Below the pieces are notes generated by a model. It searched no databases, was not told where the DNA came from, and worked only from the letters and a program-made list of their open reading frames with translations. A DNA stretch of 64,000 nucleotides, from the NCBI RefSeq assembly GCF_014193895.1, contig NZ_BLZR01000001.1, positions 4,216,001 through 4,280,000 of the forward strand, written 5' to 3'. This document shows, in pieces, positions 1 through 9,242 of the stretch (its first letter is position 1; every line of letters begins with the position of its first letter). The DNA is from Clostridium fungisolvens (GTDB lineage Bacteria > Bacillota > Clostridia > Clostridiales > Clostridiaceae). A program made the translations under genes and the position numbers.

Positions 1-304
1 TTGCTCCCCCTAAATGCCCACTTAGAAGACTTATTACATACTTACCTAACACATCAATAACCAATACTGCTGGATCCTTATCCTTTGATTTTATATAAGG
101 AGCAATTGCCCTTACTGCAATTCCTGTAGAAGTAAAAAAAATCAAAGCATCATATTTTTGCTGCTTAAAGATTTCACCAACTACTTCTCCTATGCTAAAG
201 ACTCCATTATCATTTTTATTAAACAAATCTATCGGAATATATTTATTTATATTTCTATAGAGTTTTTCTCCTTGGCTATTAATGCAAATTGCTGCTATCT
301 TCAT
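1..304 (-). CDS. cbiG: CbiG, cobalt-precorrin-5A hydrolase, N-terminal part (runs off the window)
   Basis: CbiG opens the delta-lactone ring of cobalt-precorrin-5A and releases acetaldehyde in the anaerobic corrin pathway. Only the first 101 codons lie in the window. They start with MKIAAICINSQG and include the family signatures STGIAVRAIAPYIKSK and LLSGHLGGA, which match the N-terminal CbiG domain. It is the last visible gene of the operon and follows cbiF by 3 bp, so translational coupling is likely. The reading frame is open to the window edge. Identity is firm from these motifs; the C-terminal domain cannot be assessed. Confidence 0.9.
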   Translation of the reverse strand, partial: MKIAAICINSQGEKLYRNINKYIPIDLFNKNDNGVFSIGEVVGEIFKQQKYDALIFFTSTGIAVRAIAPYIKSKDKDPAVLVIDVLGKYVISLLSGHLGGA

Positions 305-307
305 CTA

Positions 308-1060
308 TTACTTTATTCCTTCTCTGAACATATGAGTAAAACTCTTATCATAAAGCTTACTTTTTTCATATTCACAATCTATAAAATCTCCAACTAGTAT
401 CTGAGCACACTTAGTTATTTTTGCATCTTTAACCTTTTCTGCTATATCATCGAGAGTTCCATATATCACTCTTTCATCCTCCCAAGTAGCTCTTTCAACT
501 ACAGCAATAGGAACATTTCTTCCGTATCCCTTTCTTAGCTTCCCTACTACCTTTTCAATCATGCTAATGGAAAGGAATATCGCCATAGATGCTCCTATTT
601 TAGCTAAAGCTTCTAGGTCCTCAGTTTCAGGTACTGGAGTTCTCCCTTCAACTCTTGTAAGGATTACTGTTTGAGTAACACTTGGAAGAGTAAACTCACT
701 CTTTATAGAAGCTGCCGCTGCTGTAAAGGAACTAACCCCTGGAACTACTTCGTAATCTATTCCTAAGATTTTAAGTTCATCCATCTGTTCTTTTATAGCT
801 CCGTAGATTGAAGGATCACCAGTATGTAGTCTAACTACTTCCTTCCCTTCAGCTTCACTTTTTCTCATAACTTCTATAACTTCATCCAAATTCATTGAAG
901 CCGAATTGTAGATCTCCGCTTCTTCTTTGCAAAACTTTATATGCTCTTCACTTACCAAAGAACCCGCATATATTACAACATCTGCTTTCGATAGTATATC
1001 TCTACCCTTTACTGTAATTAAATCCACATCCCCTGGACCCGCACCAATAAAGTAAACCAT
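308..1060 (-). CDS. cbiF: Cobalt-precorrin-4 C11-methyltransferase CbiF
   Basis: A SAM-dependent tetrapyrrole methyltransferase of 250 residues, the usual length for CbiF/CobM. The N-terminal loop VYFIGAGPGDVDLITVKG is the typical start of this fold, followed by the CbiF-like stretch ADVVIYAGSLV and the SAM-region motif LHTGDPSIYGAI near residues 79-90. It methylates C11 of cobalt-precorrin-4 in the cytoplasm. The start is preceded by a strong GGAGGGA site, 7 bases before the ATG. Cognate enzymes for neighbouring steps (CbiL, CbiE, CbiT, CbiD, CbiG) flank it in one operon. A 139-bp gap separates it from cbiL upstream; I see no promoter or terminator I would defend there. Confidence 0.95.
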   Translation of the reverse strand: MVYFIGAGPGDVDLITVKGRDILSKADVVIYAGSLVSEEHIKFCKEEAEIYNSASMNLDEVIEVMRKSEAEGKEVVRLHTGDPSIYGAIKEQMDELKILGIDYEVVPGVSSFTAAAASIKSEFTLPSVTQTVILTRVEGRTPVPETEDLEALAKIGASMAIFLSISMIEKVVGKLRKGYGRNVPIAVVERATWEDERVIYGTLDDIAEKVKDAKITKCAQILVGDFIDCEYEKSKLYDKSFTHMFREGIK

Positions 1061-1199
1061 TTATTATCCCTCCTATATCTTTAACCTATCTATTCTATAG
1101 AAACCTGCATATTTCATGATTGTATAAACTCTTAATACTACTATGTTTAAGACTACTTTTAATCAACACCGTTATTAAACTTACATAATGGTCACGCCT

Positions 1200-1862
1200 C
1201 TATCTATGCGCAATAATTAAAGCCATATACTCTCTGTTCTTTATTATATCGGCTCTATCGCGTATAACTTCTTGTCCTTCTCTTCCAGCTTTCTTTATAT
1301 AAACATATGTAAAGCCCTTTTCTTCTAAAATATCGATTATTTTTTCCTCTTGCTTATATACCTTCATAAGTACAACATTCTTCTCATCTGTTATCTTATC
1401 TATCTGATTGCCTGGAAGTATCAAAAGTGGTTCATCCCCTATAACTAGTGGTTCTTTTGCAAGACTTGCACAAGCACAGAAGGAAGTTATTCCTGGAACA
1501 GTTTCTGTCTCATAGCCATGCTCTTCTATATGCTTTAATAAGTATATATAAGTGCTATATACGAAAGGATCTCCTATTGTTAAAAATGCTACATTTTTTC
1601 CTTCTTTAAGCTTCTCTTCAACCGCCTTAAAAGCTTCAAATATCTTAGCCTCTTGTTCTTCTCCCCCCATTGGAAAATGCTTTACTAATACTTCAGTATC
1701 TTCTTTTATATAATCCTCTGCAATTTCTAATGCTATACTCTTTCCTCCAGCCATCCCACTAGGAACGACTACAACTTCACAGCTCTCAATGACCTTAACT
1801 GCTTTTATGGTGATAAGCTCCTTATCCCCAGGACCAACGCCAACTCCATATAACTTTGCCAT
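1200..1862 (-). CDS. cbiL: Cobalt-precorrin-2 C20-methyltransferase CbiL
   Basis: A 220-residue tetrapyrrole methylase beginning MAKLYGVGVGPGDKELIT, with LTIGDPFVYSTYIYLLKHI near residues 95-115 and GITSFCACASLA after it, the pattern of CbiL/CobI. It adds the C20 methyl group to cobalt-factor II or cobalt-precorrin-2, the first committed methylation after cobalt insertion. The ATG has a well-placed AGGAGG site. It follows cbiT across a gap of about 266 bp that holds a family A palindromic element, so transcription into cbiL must cross a strong hairpin. CbiH and CbiJ are not visible here and may lie beyond the left edge. Confidence 0.94.
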   Translation of the reverse strand: MAKLYGVGVGPGDKELITIKAVKVIESCEVVVVPSGMAGGKSIALEIAEDYIKEDTEVLVKHFPMGGEEQEAKIFEAFKAVEEKLKEGKNVAFLTIGDPFVYSTYIYLLKHIEEHGYETETVPGITSFCACASLAKEPLVIGDEPLLILPGNQIDKITDEKNVVLMKVYKQEEKIIDILEEKGFTYVYIKKAGREGQEVIRDRADIIKNREYMALIIAHR

Positions 1863-2033
1863 AATATCCTCCTAATAATTTAATTACCGTTCTTTCAATT
1901 ACTGAATCTAATATCCTACTAAGTTAAACCTTGCAACCAACTTCTATATGTTAATTTTCTACTCAAAATTACTCTATTCACGAACTTAAAGTTATTTATA
2001 AAGATATCCTTCTATTTGAATTAAGTTTTTACG

Positions 2034-2127
2034 GATGTACACTTCGTAATAAAATTTATATTTTTAAATTCTCTCACCATAATCCGTGAGAGTTTTAAAA
2101 ATAAATTTCGGATCAAAGTGGTACATC
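2034..2127. repeat. Family A palindromic element, copy 1 (between cbiT and cbiL)
   Basis: About 94 bp with terminal inverted repeats GATGTAC-ACTTCG and aaAGTGGTACATC, and an inner inverted repeat CTCTCAC/GTGAG-AG flanked by T-rich and A-rich arms. It ends 1 bp short of the cbiT stop codon. It belongs with copies at 8956, 12922, 14436, 34381, 38579 and a short form at 53831. One base of the left terminal repeat is missing here (a single C at GTAC-AC). No transposase is encoded. It can be a MITE-like element, an RNA hairpin that terminates or stabilises the transcript, or both. Confidence 0.85.
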
Positions 2128-2128
2128 T

Positions 2129-2692
2129 TTACTTCTTTGTTGCTGTAATTATAAAAATAGGATTATTAGCTGTAAGCATGAGACTTTTTCCCTTTGCTTT
2201 ACTTACTGCAAGCTGAGTACATTCTAGCTCATACCCTAATTCTCTAAGGCAATTTACAGCGGTATACAGATTATCTATAGTTATAAAGTTTAGTACCATA
2301 TTTCTATTGGGTTTTAACTTATTTCCATATACCTTTATTATATCCTGCAGATTTCCACCACTTCCGCCTATAAATATTCCGTCATATTGACCTTCCACTA
2401 AGTGTTCCACCTCAAGTGCTTCTCCACTTATAATTTGCATGTTTTCAACATTAAACTTTTCCTTATTCTTATGTAAAAGCTCTAATGCTTCTTCATCTTT
2501 TTCTATAGAAATTACTTTTCCCTTTGTTACAGCTCTACTCATTTGAACGGATACTGAACCTGTTCCAGCACCTACATCTAGCAGGTTATAACCTTCTTCA
2601 ATTGCTAGCTTTGCTATACTAACTATCCTTACTTCTTCCTTAGTCATAGGACAGTTGCCTCTTATGAATTCTTCATCTTTAATATAAATCAT
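2129..2692 (-). CDS. cbiT: Cobalt-precorrin-6B C15-methyltransferase (decarboxylating) CbiT
   Basis: A 187-residue Rossmann-fold methyltransferase with the SAM motif LLDVGAGTGSVSVQM near residue 40 and IFIGGSGGNL near residue 107, both typical of CbiT. It methylates C15 and decarboxylates the C12 acetate side chain. In proteobacterial CobL this domain is fused to the C5 methylase; here it is separate and its start overlaps the end of cbiE by 14 bp, a usual arrangement in Firmicutes that implies translational coupling. No strong RBS is seen in the overlap. Its stop codon is 1 bp from the family A repeat. Confidence 0.95.
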   Translation of the reverse strand: MIYIKDEEFIRGNCPMTKEEVRIVSIAKLAIEEGYNLLDVGAGTGSVSVQMSRAVTKGKVISIEKDEEALELLHKNKEKFNVENMQIISGEALEVEHLVEGQYDGIFIGGSGGNLQDIIKVYGNKLKPNRNMVLNFITIDNLYTAVNCLRELGYELECTQLAVSKAKGKSLMLTANNPIFIITATKK

Positions 2693-3287
2693 TTTCTATC
2701 ACCACCACTGATAGCTCATCAAAAGCTCTATTCATTAATTCTTCTGGATTTCCACTTGAAATTACTTCATCCTCGTAGGATAAATTCTCTCCTACATAAA
2801 CCATTGCTGCTATATTCTCTTTATATAACCTTCTGCATAGGCTATCTGGACTATTGTTTTTATCTGTTAGCCATATGGATAGTTTATTTTTCTTTACTAC
2901 TTCTAAAAAACTTTCTTCTCTTCCATGAAGACTACCTAAATGACTATTTTGCCATGACTTATTTAGTTTAGCCATAAGATATTGAAAAGAGCTTAATCCA
3001 GGAATAACTTGTATTTCTCCTTCATATTTGGTTCTTATATAATTTGAAATTCCATAAAAACCTGGATCACCAGAAGCAATCACTGAAATATTCTTATGTT
3101 TATTTAAGTTTGCAATACTTATTATTTCTTGTAAACTACTAACGGTTGCTATCTTAGCCTTAACATGGTTTATGCTCTCTATTGCCCTAGAAAAACCTAA
3201 GATTAGATCCGAAGTCTCAAGTATTTCTGTAGCCTTTGGAAGTATGTACTCCTTACTTCCTGGCCCTATCCCTACTATATATAGCAT
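2679..3287 (-). CDS. cbiE: Cobalt-precorrin-7 C5-methyltransferase CbiE
   Basis: A 202-residue tetrapyrrole methylase beginning MLYIVGIGPGSKEYILPKA, with VIASGDPGFYGISNYI near residues 68-84 and IPGLSSFQYLMAKL after it, the CbiE signatures. It methylates C5 of the late corrinoid intermediate. It lies directly between cbiD (11-bp gap) and cbiT (14-bp overlap). The RBS is weak (GAAGTGATGTG), so translation is probably coupled to cbiD. Length and motifs agree with stand-alone CbiE rather than the fused CobL. Confidence 0.94.
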   Translation of the reverse strand: MLYIVGIGPGSKEYILPKATEILETSDLILGFSRAIESINHVKAKIATVSSLQEIISIANLNKHKNISVIASGDPGFYGISNYIRTKYEGEIQVIPGLSSFQYLMAKLNKSWQNSHLGSLHGREESFLEVVKKNKLSIWLTDKNNSPDSLCRRLYKENIAAMVYVGENLSYEDEVISSGNPEELMNRAFDELSVVVIENDLY

Positions 3288-3298
3288 AAAAAATCACA

Positions 3299-4378
3299 TC
3301 ACTTCCTACTATCGTAAAGTACTCCACTATCCATAGAGTACATTATAGCTTCAACTTCCAGTTTATTATAAGTAAATATATTTATTCTATTTACTATCTT
3401 CTCTCCGATATTTTTGTACAATTTGCCATAACCATCGCCGAGAAGCTTAACTGCACCTTCTGTAGTCTTTTCTTCATAAACCTTTCTAATCAGTTCAGTA
3501 CTTTCCCCCATAAGCGCTAGTTCTAATGCCATGACCTCAAGCCTAACATCACATACTCTGCTATGAGTATTAAAACAGCCTGCAGCTATCTTGCATATCT
3601 TACCTATGTGTCCTACTATGGTAATCTTCTTAATGTCCTTTTCCATGCAATAGTTTAGAGCATCACCCACGTAGTTGGACATTATAACAAATTTACTACT
3701 GTCTAAACCTAGACTTTCGGCCTTATCTTCACCCATATTACCAAACAGAAGAACAAGTTCATCATGCCCGTTTGCGACCTTTTGATTCATCTCAAGCTTT
3801 ATTGATTCTCTTAGAGCCTCTTCTGACATAGGGGTGACTATTCCTGTAGTTCCTAATATTGAAATTCCTCCAATTATGTTGAGCCTAGGATTAAAGGTTT
3901 TTTTTGCAACTTCTTCTCCCTTTGGAACAAATATTGTTATCTCAACACCTTTGCCATCAGGCAAAACTTCCTTAACTTCTTTTTCAATCATAGTTCTTGG
4001 TACTGGATTTATAGCTGGTTCACCCTTTTTAACATATAATCCTTCTCCCATTACTACGCCTACACCTTTGCCACCTTTTAAAGTATATCCATCTTCTTTT
4101 TTTGTAGCTCTAGCCCAAATCTCTAGACCATGAGTAGCATCTGGATCATCTCCGCCATCCTTTAGTATGCAACACTCAACATAATCCTTACCTCTTACTA
4201 CTTTTTCTATAGGAAGTAGAAGAACTATACCTTTAGGAGTATCTATTTTTATCTCACTTATATCTTTATTTTCATATAGCATCTGTGTGGCTGCCTTAGC
4301 TGCTCCAGCAGCACAAGATCCAGTAGTATACCCACATCTAAGTTTTTTTCCATCACAGGTAACGTATAATTCTAACAT
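3299..4378 (-). CDS. cbiD: Cobalt-precorrin-5B C1-methyltransferase CbiD
   Basis: CbiD methylates C1 of cobalt-precorrin-5B and is diagnostic for the anaerobic cobalamin route. The 359-residue protein has the family's hallmark N-terminus KKLRCGYTTGSCAAGAAKAA, the block DGGDDPDATHGLEI near residue 75, and GTTGIVTPMSEEAL near residue 175. The length is typical. The ATG is preceded by GAGG, and the gene begins 1 bp after cbiC ends, consistent with coupled translation. No anomaly was seen. Confidence 0.96.
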   Translation of the reverse strand: MLELYVTCDGKKLRCGYTTGSCAAGAAKAATQMLYENKDISEIKIDTPKGIVLLLPIEKVVRGKDYVECCILKDGGDDPDATHGLEIWARATKKEDGYTLKGGKGVGVVMGEGLYVKKGEPAINPVPRTMIEKEVKEVLPDGKGVEITIFVPKGEEVAKKTFNPRLNIIGGISILGTTGIVTPMSEEALRESIKLEMNQKVANGHDELVLLFGNMGEDKAESLGLDSSKFVIMSNYVGDALNYCMEKDIKKITIVGHIGKICKIAAGCFNTHSRVCDVRLEVMALELALMGESTELIRKVYEEKTTEGAVKLLGDGYGKLYKNIGEKIVNRINIFTYNKLEVEAIMYSMDSGVLYDSRK

Positions 4379-4379
4379 A

Positions 4380-5006
4380 CTATCCTCTATTCACTACTAG
4401 ATACATCAACGCATTTACAATAGCAGCCGCAACGGTACTTCCACCTTTTCTACCTCTTATAGTTATCATAGGAAGTGGCAGTTTTTCAGCTTCTACCTTG
4501 GACTCAGCCGCACCTACAAAACCTATCGGTGCCCCTATAATAAACTTGGCATTAGCTTTGCCTTCTTCTATAAGTTCTTTAAGTCTGTATAAAGCTGTTG
4601 GAGCATTTCCAAAAACAAAAAACTCTACTCCTTCTTCCACAGCTTTTTCTACTGCTGCCATTGATCGAGTAATTCCTCTTTCCCTTGCTATCTTAGCTAC
4701 ATCTTCTCTATCCACGAAACACTCAACCTTACAATTAAGATCACTTAAAGCTTTTTTGTTTATACCTGATAATGCCATCTTAGTATCTGTATATACTGTA
4801 ACTCCGCTTTTTAAAAGCTTTAAAGCTTCATCTATAGAATTTTCTCTTATATATACTAAATCTTTATATTCAAAGTCTGCTGTAGTATGTATAACTCTTT
4901 TTACTATACTAAGCTCTCTTTCATTAAAACTGTGCGCTCCTAACTCTTCACCTATTATTTCAAAACTTCTCTTTTCTATATCCATTGGGATCTTTATATA
5001 TTCCAT
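4380..5006 (-). CDS. cbiC: Cobalt-precorrin-8 methylmutase CbiC
   Basis: CbiC moves the methyl group from C11 to C12 to give cobyrinic acid. The 208-residue protein has the conserved RVIHTTADFEY stretch near residue 37, whose His corresponds to the catalytic histidine of the family, and the C-terminal block GAPIGFVGAAESK followed by RGRKGGSTVAAAIVNAL. GGAGAG precedes the ATG at a good distance. The gap of about 150 bp to cbiA upstream is AT-rich without a clear signal. Confidence 0.96.
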   Translation of the reverse strand: MEYIKIPMDIEKRSFEIIGEELGAHSFNERELSIVKRVIHTTADFEYKDLVYIRENSIDEALKLLKSGVTVYTDTKMALSGINKKALSDLNCKVECFVDREDVAKIARERGITRSMAAVEKAVEEGVEFFVFGNAPTALYRLKELIEEGKANAKFIIGAPIGFVGAAESKVEAEKLPLPMITIRGRKGGSTVAAAIVNALMYLVVNRG

Positions 5007-5156
5007 GTTCTCTCTCCTATTTACCTTCTACAATTATAATAAATTGTTTTTAATATTATCATTAAAATTGAGATATACCTAAGTTTAGATAAAAATCTTA
5101 ACCATATATAGATGTATAACTTTGTAATAAAATATATTTATCAAATCAAGTTCCTA

Positions 5157-6473
5157 TTATAAATTTATGTCCACCAAACTACTAAACATTTCAATATTTC
5201 CGAAGAAATGTATGTGAGCATAAGCTGCAAGGGTATTATTCTTGTGATAACCACATTGCCACTGTTTTATTGAGTTATCAAAAGTAGTCTTGGAAACCTT
5301 GTATATTTTCTTTTCATGAGATTCTATCTTTGATCTATGAAACTCATGACAATTAATCTTACTTTCATTTTTCAAGATTTTATTTTCCTCCGACACTTCT
5401 AGTTCAGCATAGCCAAAATTCTGAAGCCTGCTTGTAAGCGTAGCTTTACCTTCAAAAAAGCCTACTGAATTGGTCCCTTCAATTTGTTCCATTAGATACA
5501 TAAGACCGCCACATTCACCATAACACCTTAACCCTGAATTTAGCTGAACATTTATAGATCTTAACATAGATTTATTTTCACTTAATTCTTTTATAAATAC
5601 CTCTGGGTAGCCTCCTCCGAGATAAAGAAAATCAATATTTTTAGGTAACTCTTTATCTTTAAGTGGGCTAAAATATTCTACTTCTCCAACCTGTTCTAAC
5701 AGCTCCAAGTTTTCCTTATAATAAAAGCTAAAAGCTTTATCATATGCTACAGCTGATCTTATTTTTTTATTAGATAAATTAAAGTCATCTTCATACCTTT
5801 CAGTATTATCAAAACATCTCATAAGTGCTTCTACATCCACATGAGCTTGTATTAGATCCGAGCATATATCAATTTTCTCATCTAAATCATTTATTTCACT
5901 GCTTTGTACCAGTCCAAGATGTCTACTTTTCAAAACTAATCTTTCATCTTTAGGAAGATATCCAAATACTTTTACGCCGCAATTTTTCTCAATTGCCAGC
6001 TTTAGAAGTTTATAATAACTTTCACTTATATTATTTAGCACCACACCAGCTATAGTAACTTTCCCAAAGTTCTGCAGCCCTAATATTTCTGCACATAGGG
6101 TTGCTACTTGAGCCTTAGGTGAAAGTACAAGTACTACCGGTATATTCATAACCTCTGCCAGATGTGCTGTAGAGTATTCATAGGTTATTCCCTTACCATC
6201 ATATAATCCCATGACTCCTTCGATTATTCCATACTCTCCAACCCCTCTTGAAAAACTTGCCTTAACTCCCCTATCTCCCATAAGGAAAAGATCTAGATTT
6301 CTTGATGTAGACTTTGTTATATGAGAATGAAAGGCTGGATCTATATAGTCCGGTCCTGCTTTATAACCTTGTACCTTTAACCCTTTACGTTTCAATAGGT
6401 TAAGCAGTCCTAAGGTAAATGTAGTCTTACCTCCGCCGCTAGAATTTGAGGATATAATTATACTTTTCATCAC
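5157..6473 (-). CDS. cbiA: Cobyrinate a,c-diamide synthase CbiA
   Basis: A glutamine-dependent amidotransferase that amidates the a and c carboxylates of cobyrinate using ATP. The N-terminal half (about residues 1-200) is a P-loop dethiobiotin-synthetase-like domain with SNSSGGGKTTFTLGLL and the block GYKAGPDYIDPAFH. The C-terminal half is a class I glutaminase-like domain with nucleophile region LRCYGECGGLMYL and a later His in INCHEFHRSK. At 438 residues it is slightly shorter than the typical 450-460. The first codon is GTG, directly followed by ATG; GGAGG lies 6 bases before the GTG, so either could be used. Confidence 0.95.
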   Translation of the reverse strand: MMKSIIISSNSSGGGKTTFTLGLLNLLKRKGLKVQGYKAGPDYIDPAFHSHITKSTSRNLDLFLMGDRGVKASFSRGVGEYGIIEGVMGLYDGKGITYEYSTAHLAEVMNIPVVLVLSPKAQVATLCAEILGLQNFGKVTIAGVVLNNISESYYKLLKLAIEKNCGVKVFGYLPKDERLVLKSRHLGLVQSSEINDLDEKIDICSDLIQAHVDVEALMRCFDNTERYEDDFNLSNKKIRSAVAYDKAFSFYYKENLELLEQVGEVEYFSPLKDKELPKNIDFLYLGGGYPEVFIKELSENKSMLRSINVQLNSGLRCYGECGGLMYLMEQIEGTNSVGFFEGKATLTSRLQNFGYAELEVSEENKILKNESKINCHEFHRSKIESHEKKIYKVSKTTFDNSIKQWQCGYHKNNTLAAYAHIHFFGNIEMFSSLVDINL

Positions 6474-6483
6474 TTGTATCCTC

Positions 6484-8025
6484 CTATAATTTCTTTTCTA
6501 ATCCTACTATTTCGTATATCTTATCCATATCTAAAGAATTCCTAACAATATCAGCTAACTTATCAAGTTCACTTTCTCTTAAACTTTCATAATTGCTTGC
6601 CTTTTTATAATGTAATCCTTTTTTCTCTCTTAATTTATTAATAATATATTCTCTAAACATACATCCATCAAAGATACCATGTATATATGTGCCCATTATA
6701 TTGCCATTAGTATTTATTGCTCCATCTTTATAAATTAATTGTTGTTCTCCTAGATACTTGCCATTTTTCTCTACTATTTCGAATAATGGCTCCACTTCTG
6801 TTCCATAGCTGCTTATTCCCATATGAATTTCATAGCCATATATTTGTTCTAACTGTTTACAATAGTTATCAGACATATTATTCTTTTTTAAGAATTCAGA
6901 TATTACATTTGCCTTAACTCTTGTAGTAACCTTTTCTTTTTCAAACACAGTTCCTATATCTAAAAGACCCATTCCCTTTATCTCTCTAAGCTCTGTTTCA
7001 ACCTCATATGGGTCCTCTATAACTTTTCCGAGCATCTGATATCCACCGCAAATTCCAATAACCATACCATCCTTTGAATAAGTTATAATCTTATCCTCTA
7101 AGCCATTTTCTCTTAAAGCTTTAAGATCCTCTATAGTATTTTTACTTCCTGGAATTATTAGAAGATCTGGTGTACCAAACTCTTCTGGAGAAGTTATAAA
7201 CCTTACAGATACATCTTCTTCATTTTTCAACGCATCAAGATCTGTAAAGTTTGATATTCTAGGAAGCTTTATTACTGCCACATCTATAGGTGCAATTACC
7301 TTCTTATTGAAATCTACAGCTCCATCTTCATCTTCTAGTTTTAGTCTGAAATAGGGAACAACTCCAAGAGTAGGCTTATCTATTATCTCCTCTAACATAT
7401 CAAGTCCAGGCTCGAGTATTTTAACATCACCTCTGAACTTATTTATAATCGTTCCTTTAACTCTTTTTTTCTCATCTTCCTTAAGTAAAAGCATAGTTCC
7501 AGCTAATGCAGCAAATACTCCACCCTTATCTATATCTCCAACTAAAAGCACAGGTGCATCCACAAGTTCTGCCATCCCCATATTTACTATATCTTTATCT
7601 CTTAGGTTAATCTCTGCTGGGCTTCCCGCACCTTCCATAACAACTATGTCAAAGTCTTCTTCTAGCTTATCAAAATGTTTTTTAAGCATATCCTTAAAAC
7701 CAGATTTCATATTATGGTATTCCATAGCAGTATAGTTGCCAAATACTTTTCCATTAACTATCACTTGAGATTTTTTATCTGAAGTTGGCTTAAGCAAAAT
7801 AGGATTCATATATACTTCTGGTTCTAATCCGCAAGCATAAGCTTGCAAAACTTGTGCTCTCCCCATCTCTTTACCATCTAAGGTTATATAAGAATTTAAG
7901 GACATATTTTGTGATTTAAATGGCACTACCTTAAACCCATCTTGTTTAAATATTCTACATAATGCAGCTACCAAAATACTTTTCCCAACTGAGGATGCAG
8001 TACCTTGTATCATGATTTTAGCCAA
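6484..8025 (-). CDS. cbiP: Cobyric acid synthase CbiP (CobQ)
   Basis: This enzyme amidates the b, d, e and g carboxylates of adenosylcobyrinate a,c-diamide. The 513-residue protein starts MAKIMIQGTASSVGKSILVA, the standard CobQ P-loop start, continues with FKSQNMSLNSYIT, and has the glutaminase nucleophile in MVIGICGGYQMLG near residue 333 and a C-terminal YIHGIFD. The start is TTG, supported by a GGGGTGG site 6 bases upstream and by agreement with family N-termini; the ATG four codons later would lose conserved residues. It ends 10 bp before cbiA. Confidence 0.96.
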   Translation of the reverse strand: MAKIMIQGTASSVGKSILVAALCRIFKQDGFKVVPFKSQNMSLNSYITLDGKEMGRAQVLQAYACGLEPEVYMNPILLKPTSDKKSQVIVNGKVFGNYTAMEYHNMKSGFKDMLKKHFDKLEEDFDIVVMEGAGSPAEINLRDKDIVNMGMAELVDAPVLLVGDIDKGGVFAALAGTMLLLKEDEKKRVKGTIINKFRGDVKILEPGLDMLEEIIDKPTLGVVPYFRLKLEDEDGAVDFNKKVIAPIDVAVIKLPRISNFTDLDALKNEEDVSVRFITSPEEFGTPDLLIIPGSKNTIEDLKALRENGLEDKIITYSKDGMVIGICGGYQMLGKVIEDPYEVETELREIKGMGLLDIGTVFEKEKVTTRVKANVISEFLKKNNMSDNYCKQLEQIYGYEIHMGISSYGTEVEPLFEIVEKNGKYLGEQQLIYKDGAINTNGNIMGTYIHGIFDGCMFREYIINKLREKKGLHYKKASNYESLRESELDKLADIVRNSLDMDKIYEIVGLEKKL

Positions 8026-8038
8026 ATTTTACCACCCC

Positions 8039-8914
8039 TTAAAAATTGCTAGCCATTCCTTTTTTATTCTTTCCTATACCTATATATTTCTCACTTATGG
8101 CATCTTCTAAATGTTCAAGATATAGATTTTGTATATTAATATTTTCCCCTAGTCCATGCATATAAACATCCACTTCAAAACCTTCTTTTTCAAGTATACT
8201 TTTCCATGAATCTTCTTCATCTCCAGCCATATCATTTACGGCGTGATCACCAGCTACTAGTAAAAGTGGCATTAACGTAACTTTGTTTATATGATTTTTT
8301 CTTAAATTCTTTATAACGTGATTTAAGGTTGGATAACCATCTATGGTTCCTATAAAAACCTTATCAAAATCGTTATCCCAAAATACAGTTTGAAGACAAC
8401 TATAGGTTGAATTTGCCGGGTGATGTGTTCCGTGTCCCATAAAAACAACAGCTTCATCTCTTGATACTTGGTTTTCTAAAGCATTCACCATCAAGGTATA
8501 ATCATCCGGTATATCGTCTTCTTCTCCTTTAAAATACAAAAGTGGTCTTCCAAGCTTTATATATTTAAAGTCATTGTCCTTTGAAAAACTTTCTATTACA
8601 TTTCTTATATAGTCATATTCTAAACCTGGTATAAGATGAAGAGGTTGAACTATTATTTCATTAAAACCTTCTTCCTTAAGCTTTTCTAACGCTTCTTCAG
8701 GTGTATCTACATACATGTCATACTTACTAGCAAGTTTTTTTATTACACCATGAGCTGTGAAAGCCCTTCTTATTTCGTATTCATCATGTTTTTCTTCTAT
8801 CAATTTCTCTATTTTTTCTATAGTTAGCTTTCTTGTATTCTCATAAGTAGTTCCAAAGCTAACCACTAGTATTGCTTTCTTACTAATATCTTTCTTTTTT
8901 ATTACATCCTTCAT
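8039..8914 (-). CDS. cbiK: Sirohydrochlorin cobaltochelatase CbiK
   Basis: CbiK inserts Co2+ into sirohydrochlorin, the entry step of the anaerobic pathway. The 291-residue protein has the type II chelatase layout: N-terminal AILVVSFGTTYENTR, FMGHGTHHPAN with the first metal-ligand His near residue 160, and LMPLLLVAGDHAVNDM with the second near residue 223. It lacks an obvious signal peptide and so is cytoplasmic. AGGGGGA precedes the ATG. It is the first gene of the operon, downstream of the cobalamin riboswitch and a family A element. It ends 13 bp before cbiP. Confidence 0.95.
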   Translation of the reverse strand: MKDVIKKKDISKKAILVVSFGTTYENTRKLTIEKIEKLIEEKHDEYEIRRAFTAHGVIKKLASKYDMYVDTPEEALEKLKEEGFNEIIVQPLHLIPGLEYDYIRNVIESFSKDNDFKYIKLGRPLLYFKGEEDDIPDDYTLMVNALENQVSRDEAVVFMGHGTHHPANSTYSCLQTVFWDNDFDKVFIGTIDGYPTLNHVIKNLRKNHINKVTLMPLLLVAGDHAVNDMAGDEEDSWKSILEKEGFEVDVYMHGLGENINIQNLYLEHLEDAISEKYIGIGKNKKGMASNF

Positions 8915-8955
8915 TAAACTTCCCCCTAAAAATATGCTTCCTCATTTAATCTACA

Positions 8956-9051
8956 GATGTACCACTTCGTAATAGAACTTATTATTTTTAAATTCTCTCA
9001 CCAGAAGCCGTGAGAGTTTTAAAAATAGATTAAGATTCGAAGTGGTACATC
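8956..9051. repeat. Family A palindromic element, copy 2 (cbi leader)
   Basis: 96 bp with terminal repeats GATGTACCACTTCG and CGAAGTGGTACATC, perfectly complementary over 14 bp, and inner repeat CTCTCAC/GTGAGAG. It lies in the untranslated leader between the cobalamin riboswitch and cbiK, 41 bp before the start codon. As RNA it would form a very stable hairpin just upstream of the first RBS of the operon. This is the best-preserved copy in the window. Confidence 0.88.
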
Positions 9052-9089
9052 TATATTCACAAATTAAAAACTTATGGTCAATAGGCACT

Positions 9090-9133
9090 AAAAAATAAAA
9101 AAGATAATACTCCTCAAAAGAATACTATCTTTA
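9090..9133 (-). terminator. Terminator-like hairpin in the cbi leader
   Basis: On the minus strand a stem of about 12 bp (AAAGATAGTATTC pairing with GAGTATTATCTTT, some G:U) is followed by a long T-rich run. It sits about 155 bases after the riboswitch core and upstream of cbiK, so it may be the attenuator controlled by the riboswitch. Which of the two leader hairpins is used is not resolved by eye. Confidence 0.6.
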
Positions 9134-9242
9134 TAAAAGACTTATATATAGAAATTTTGCGTATAAACTATACCTATAACATATAGTATCATTATGCTCA
9201 AAATAAGCATTTATTAACGCATATTAATTCCGTATAAACTAT

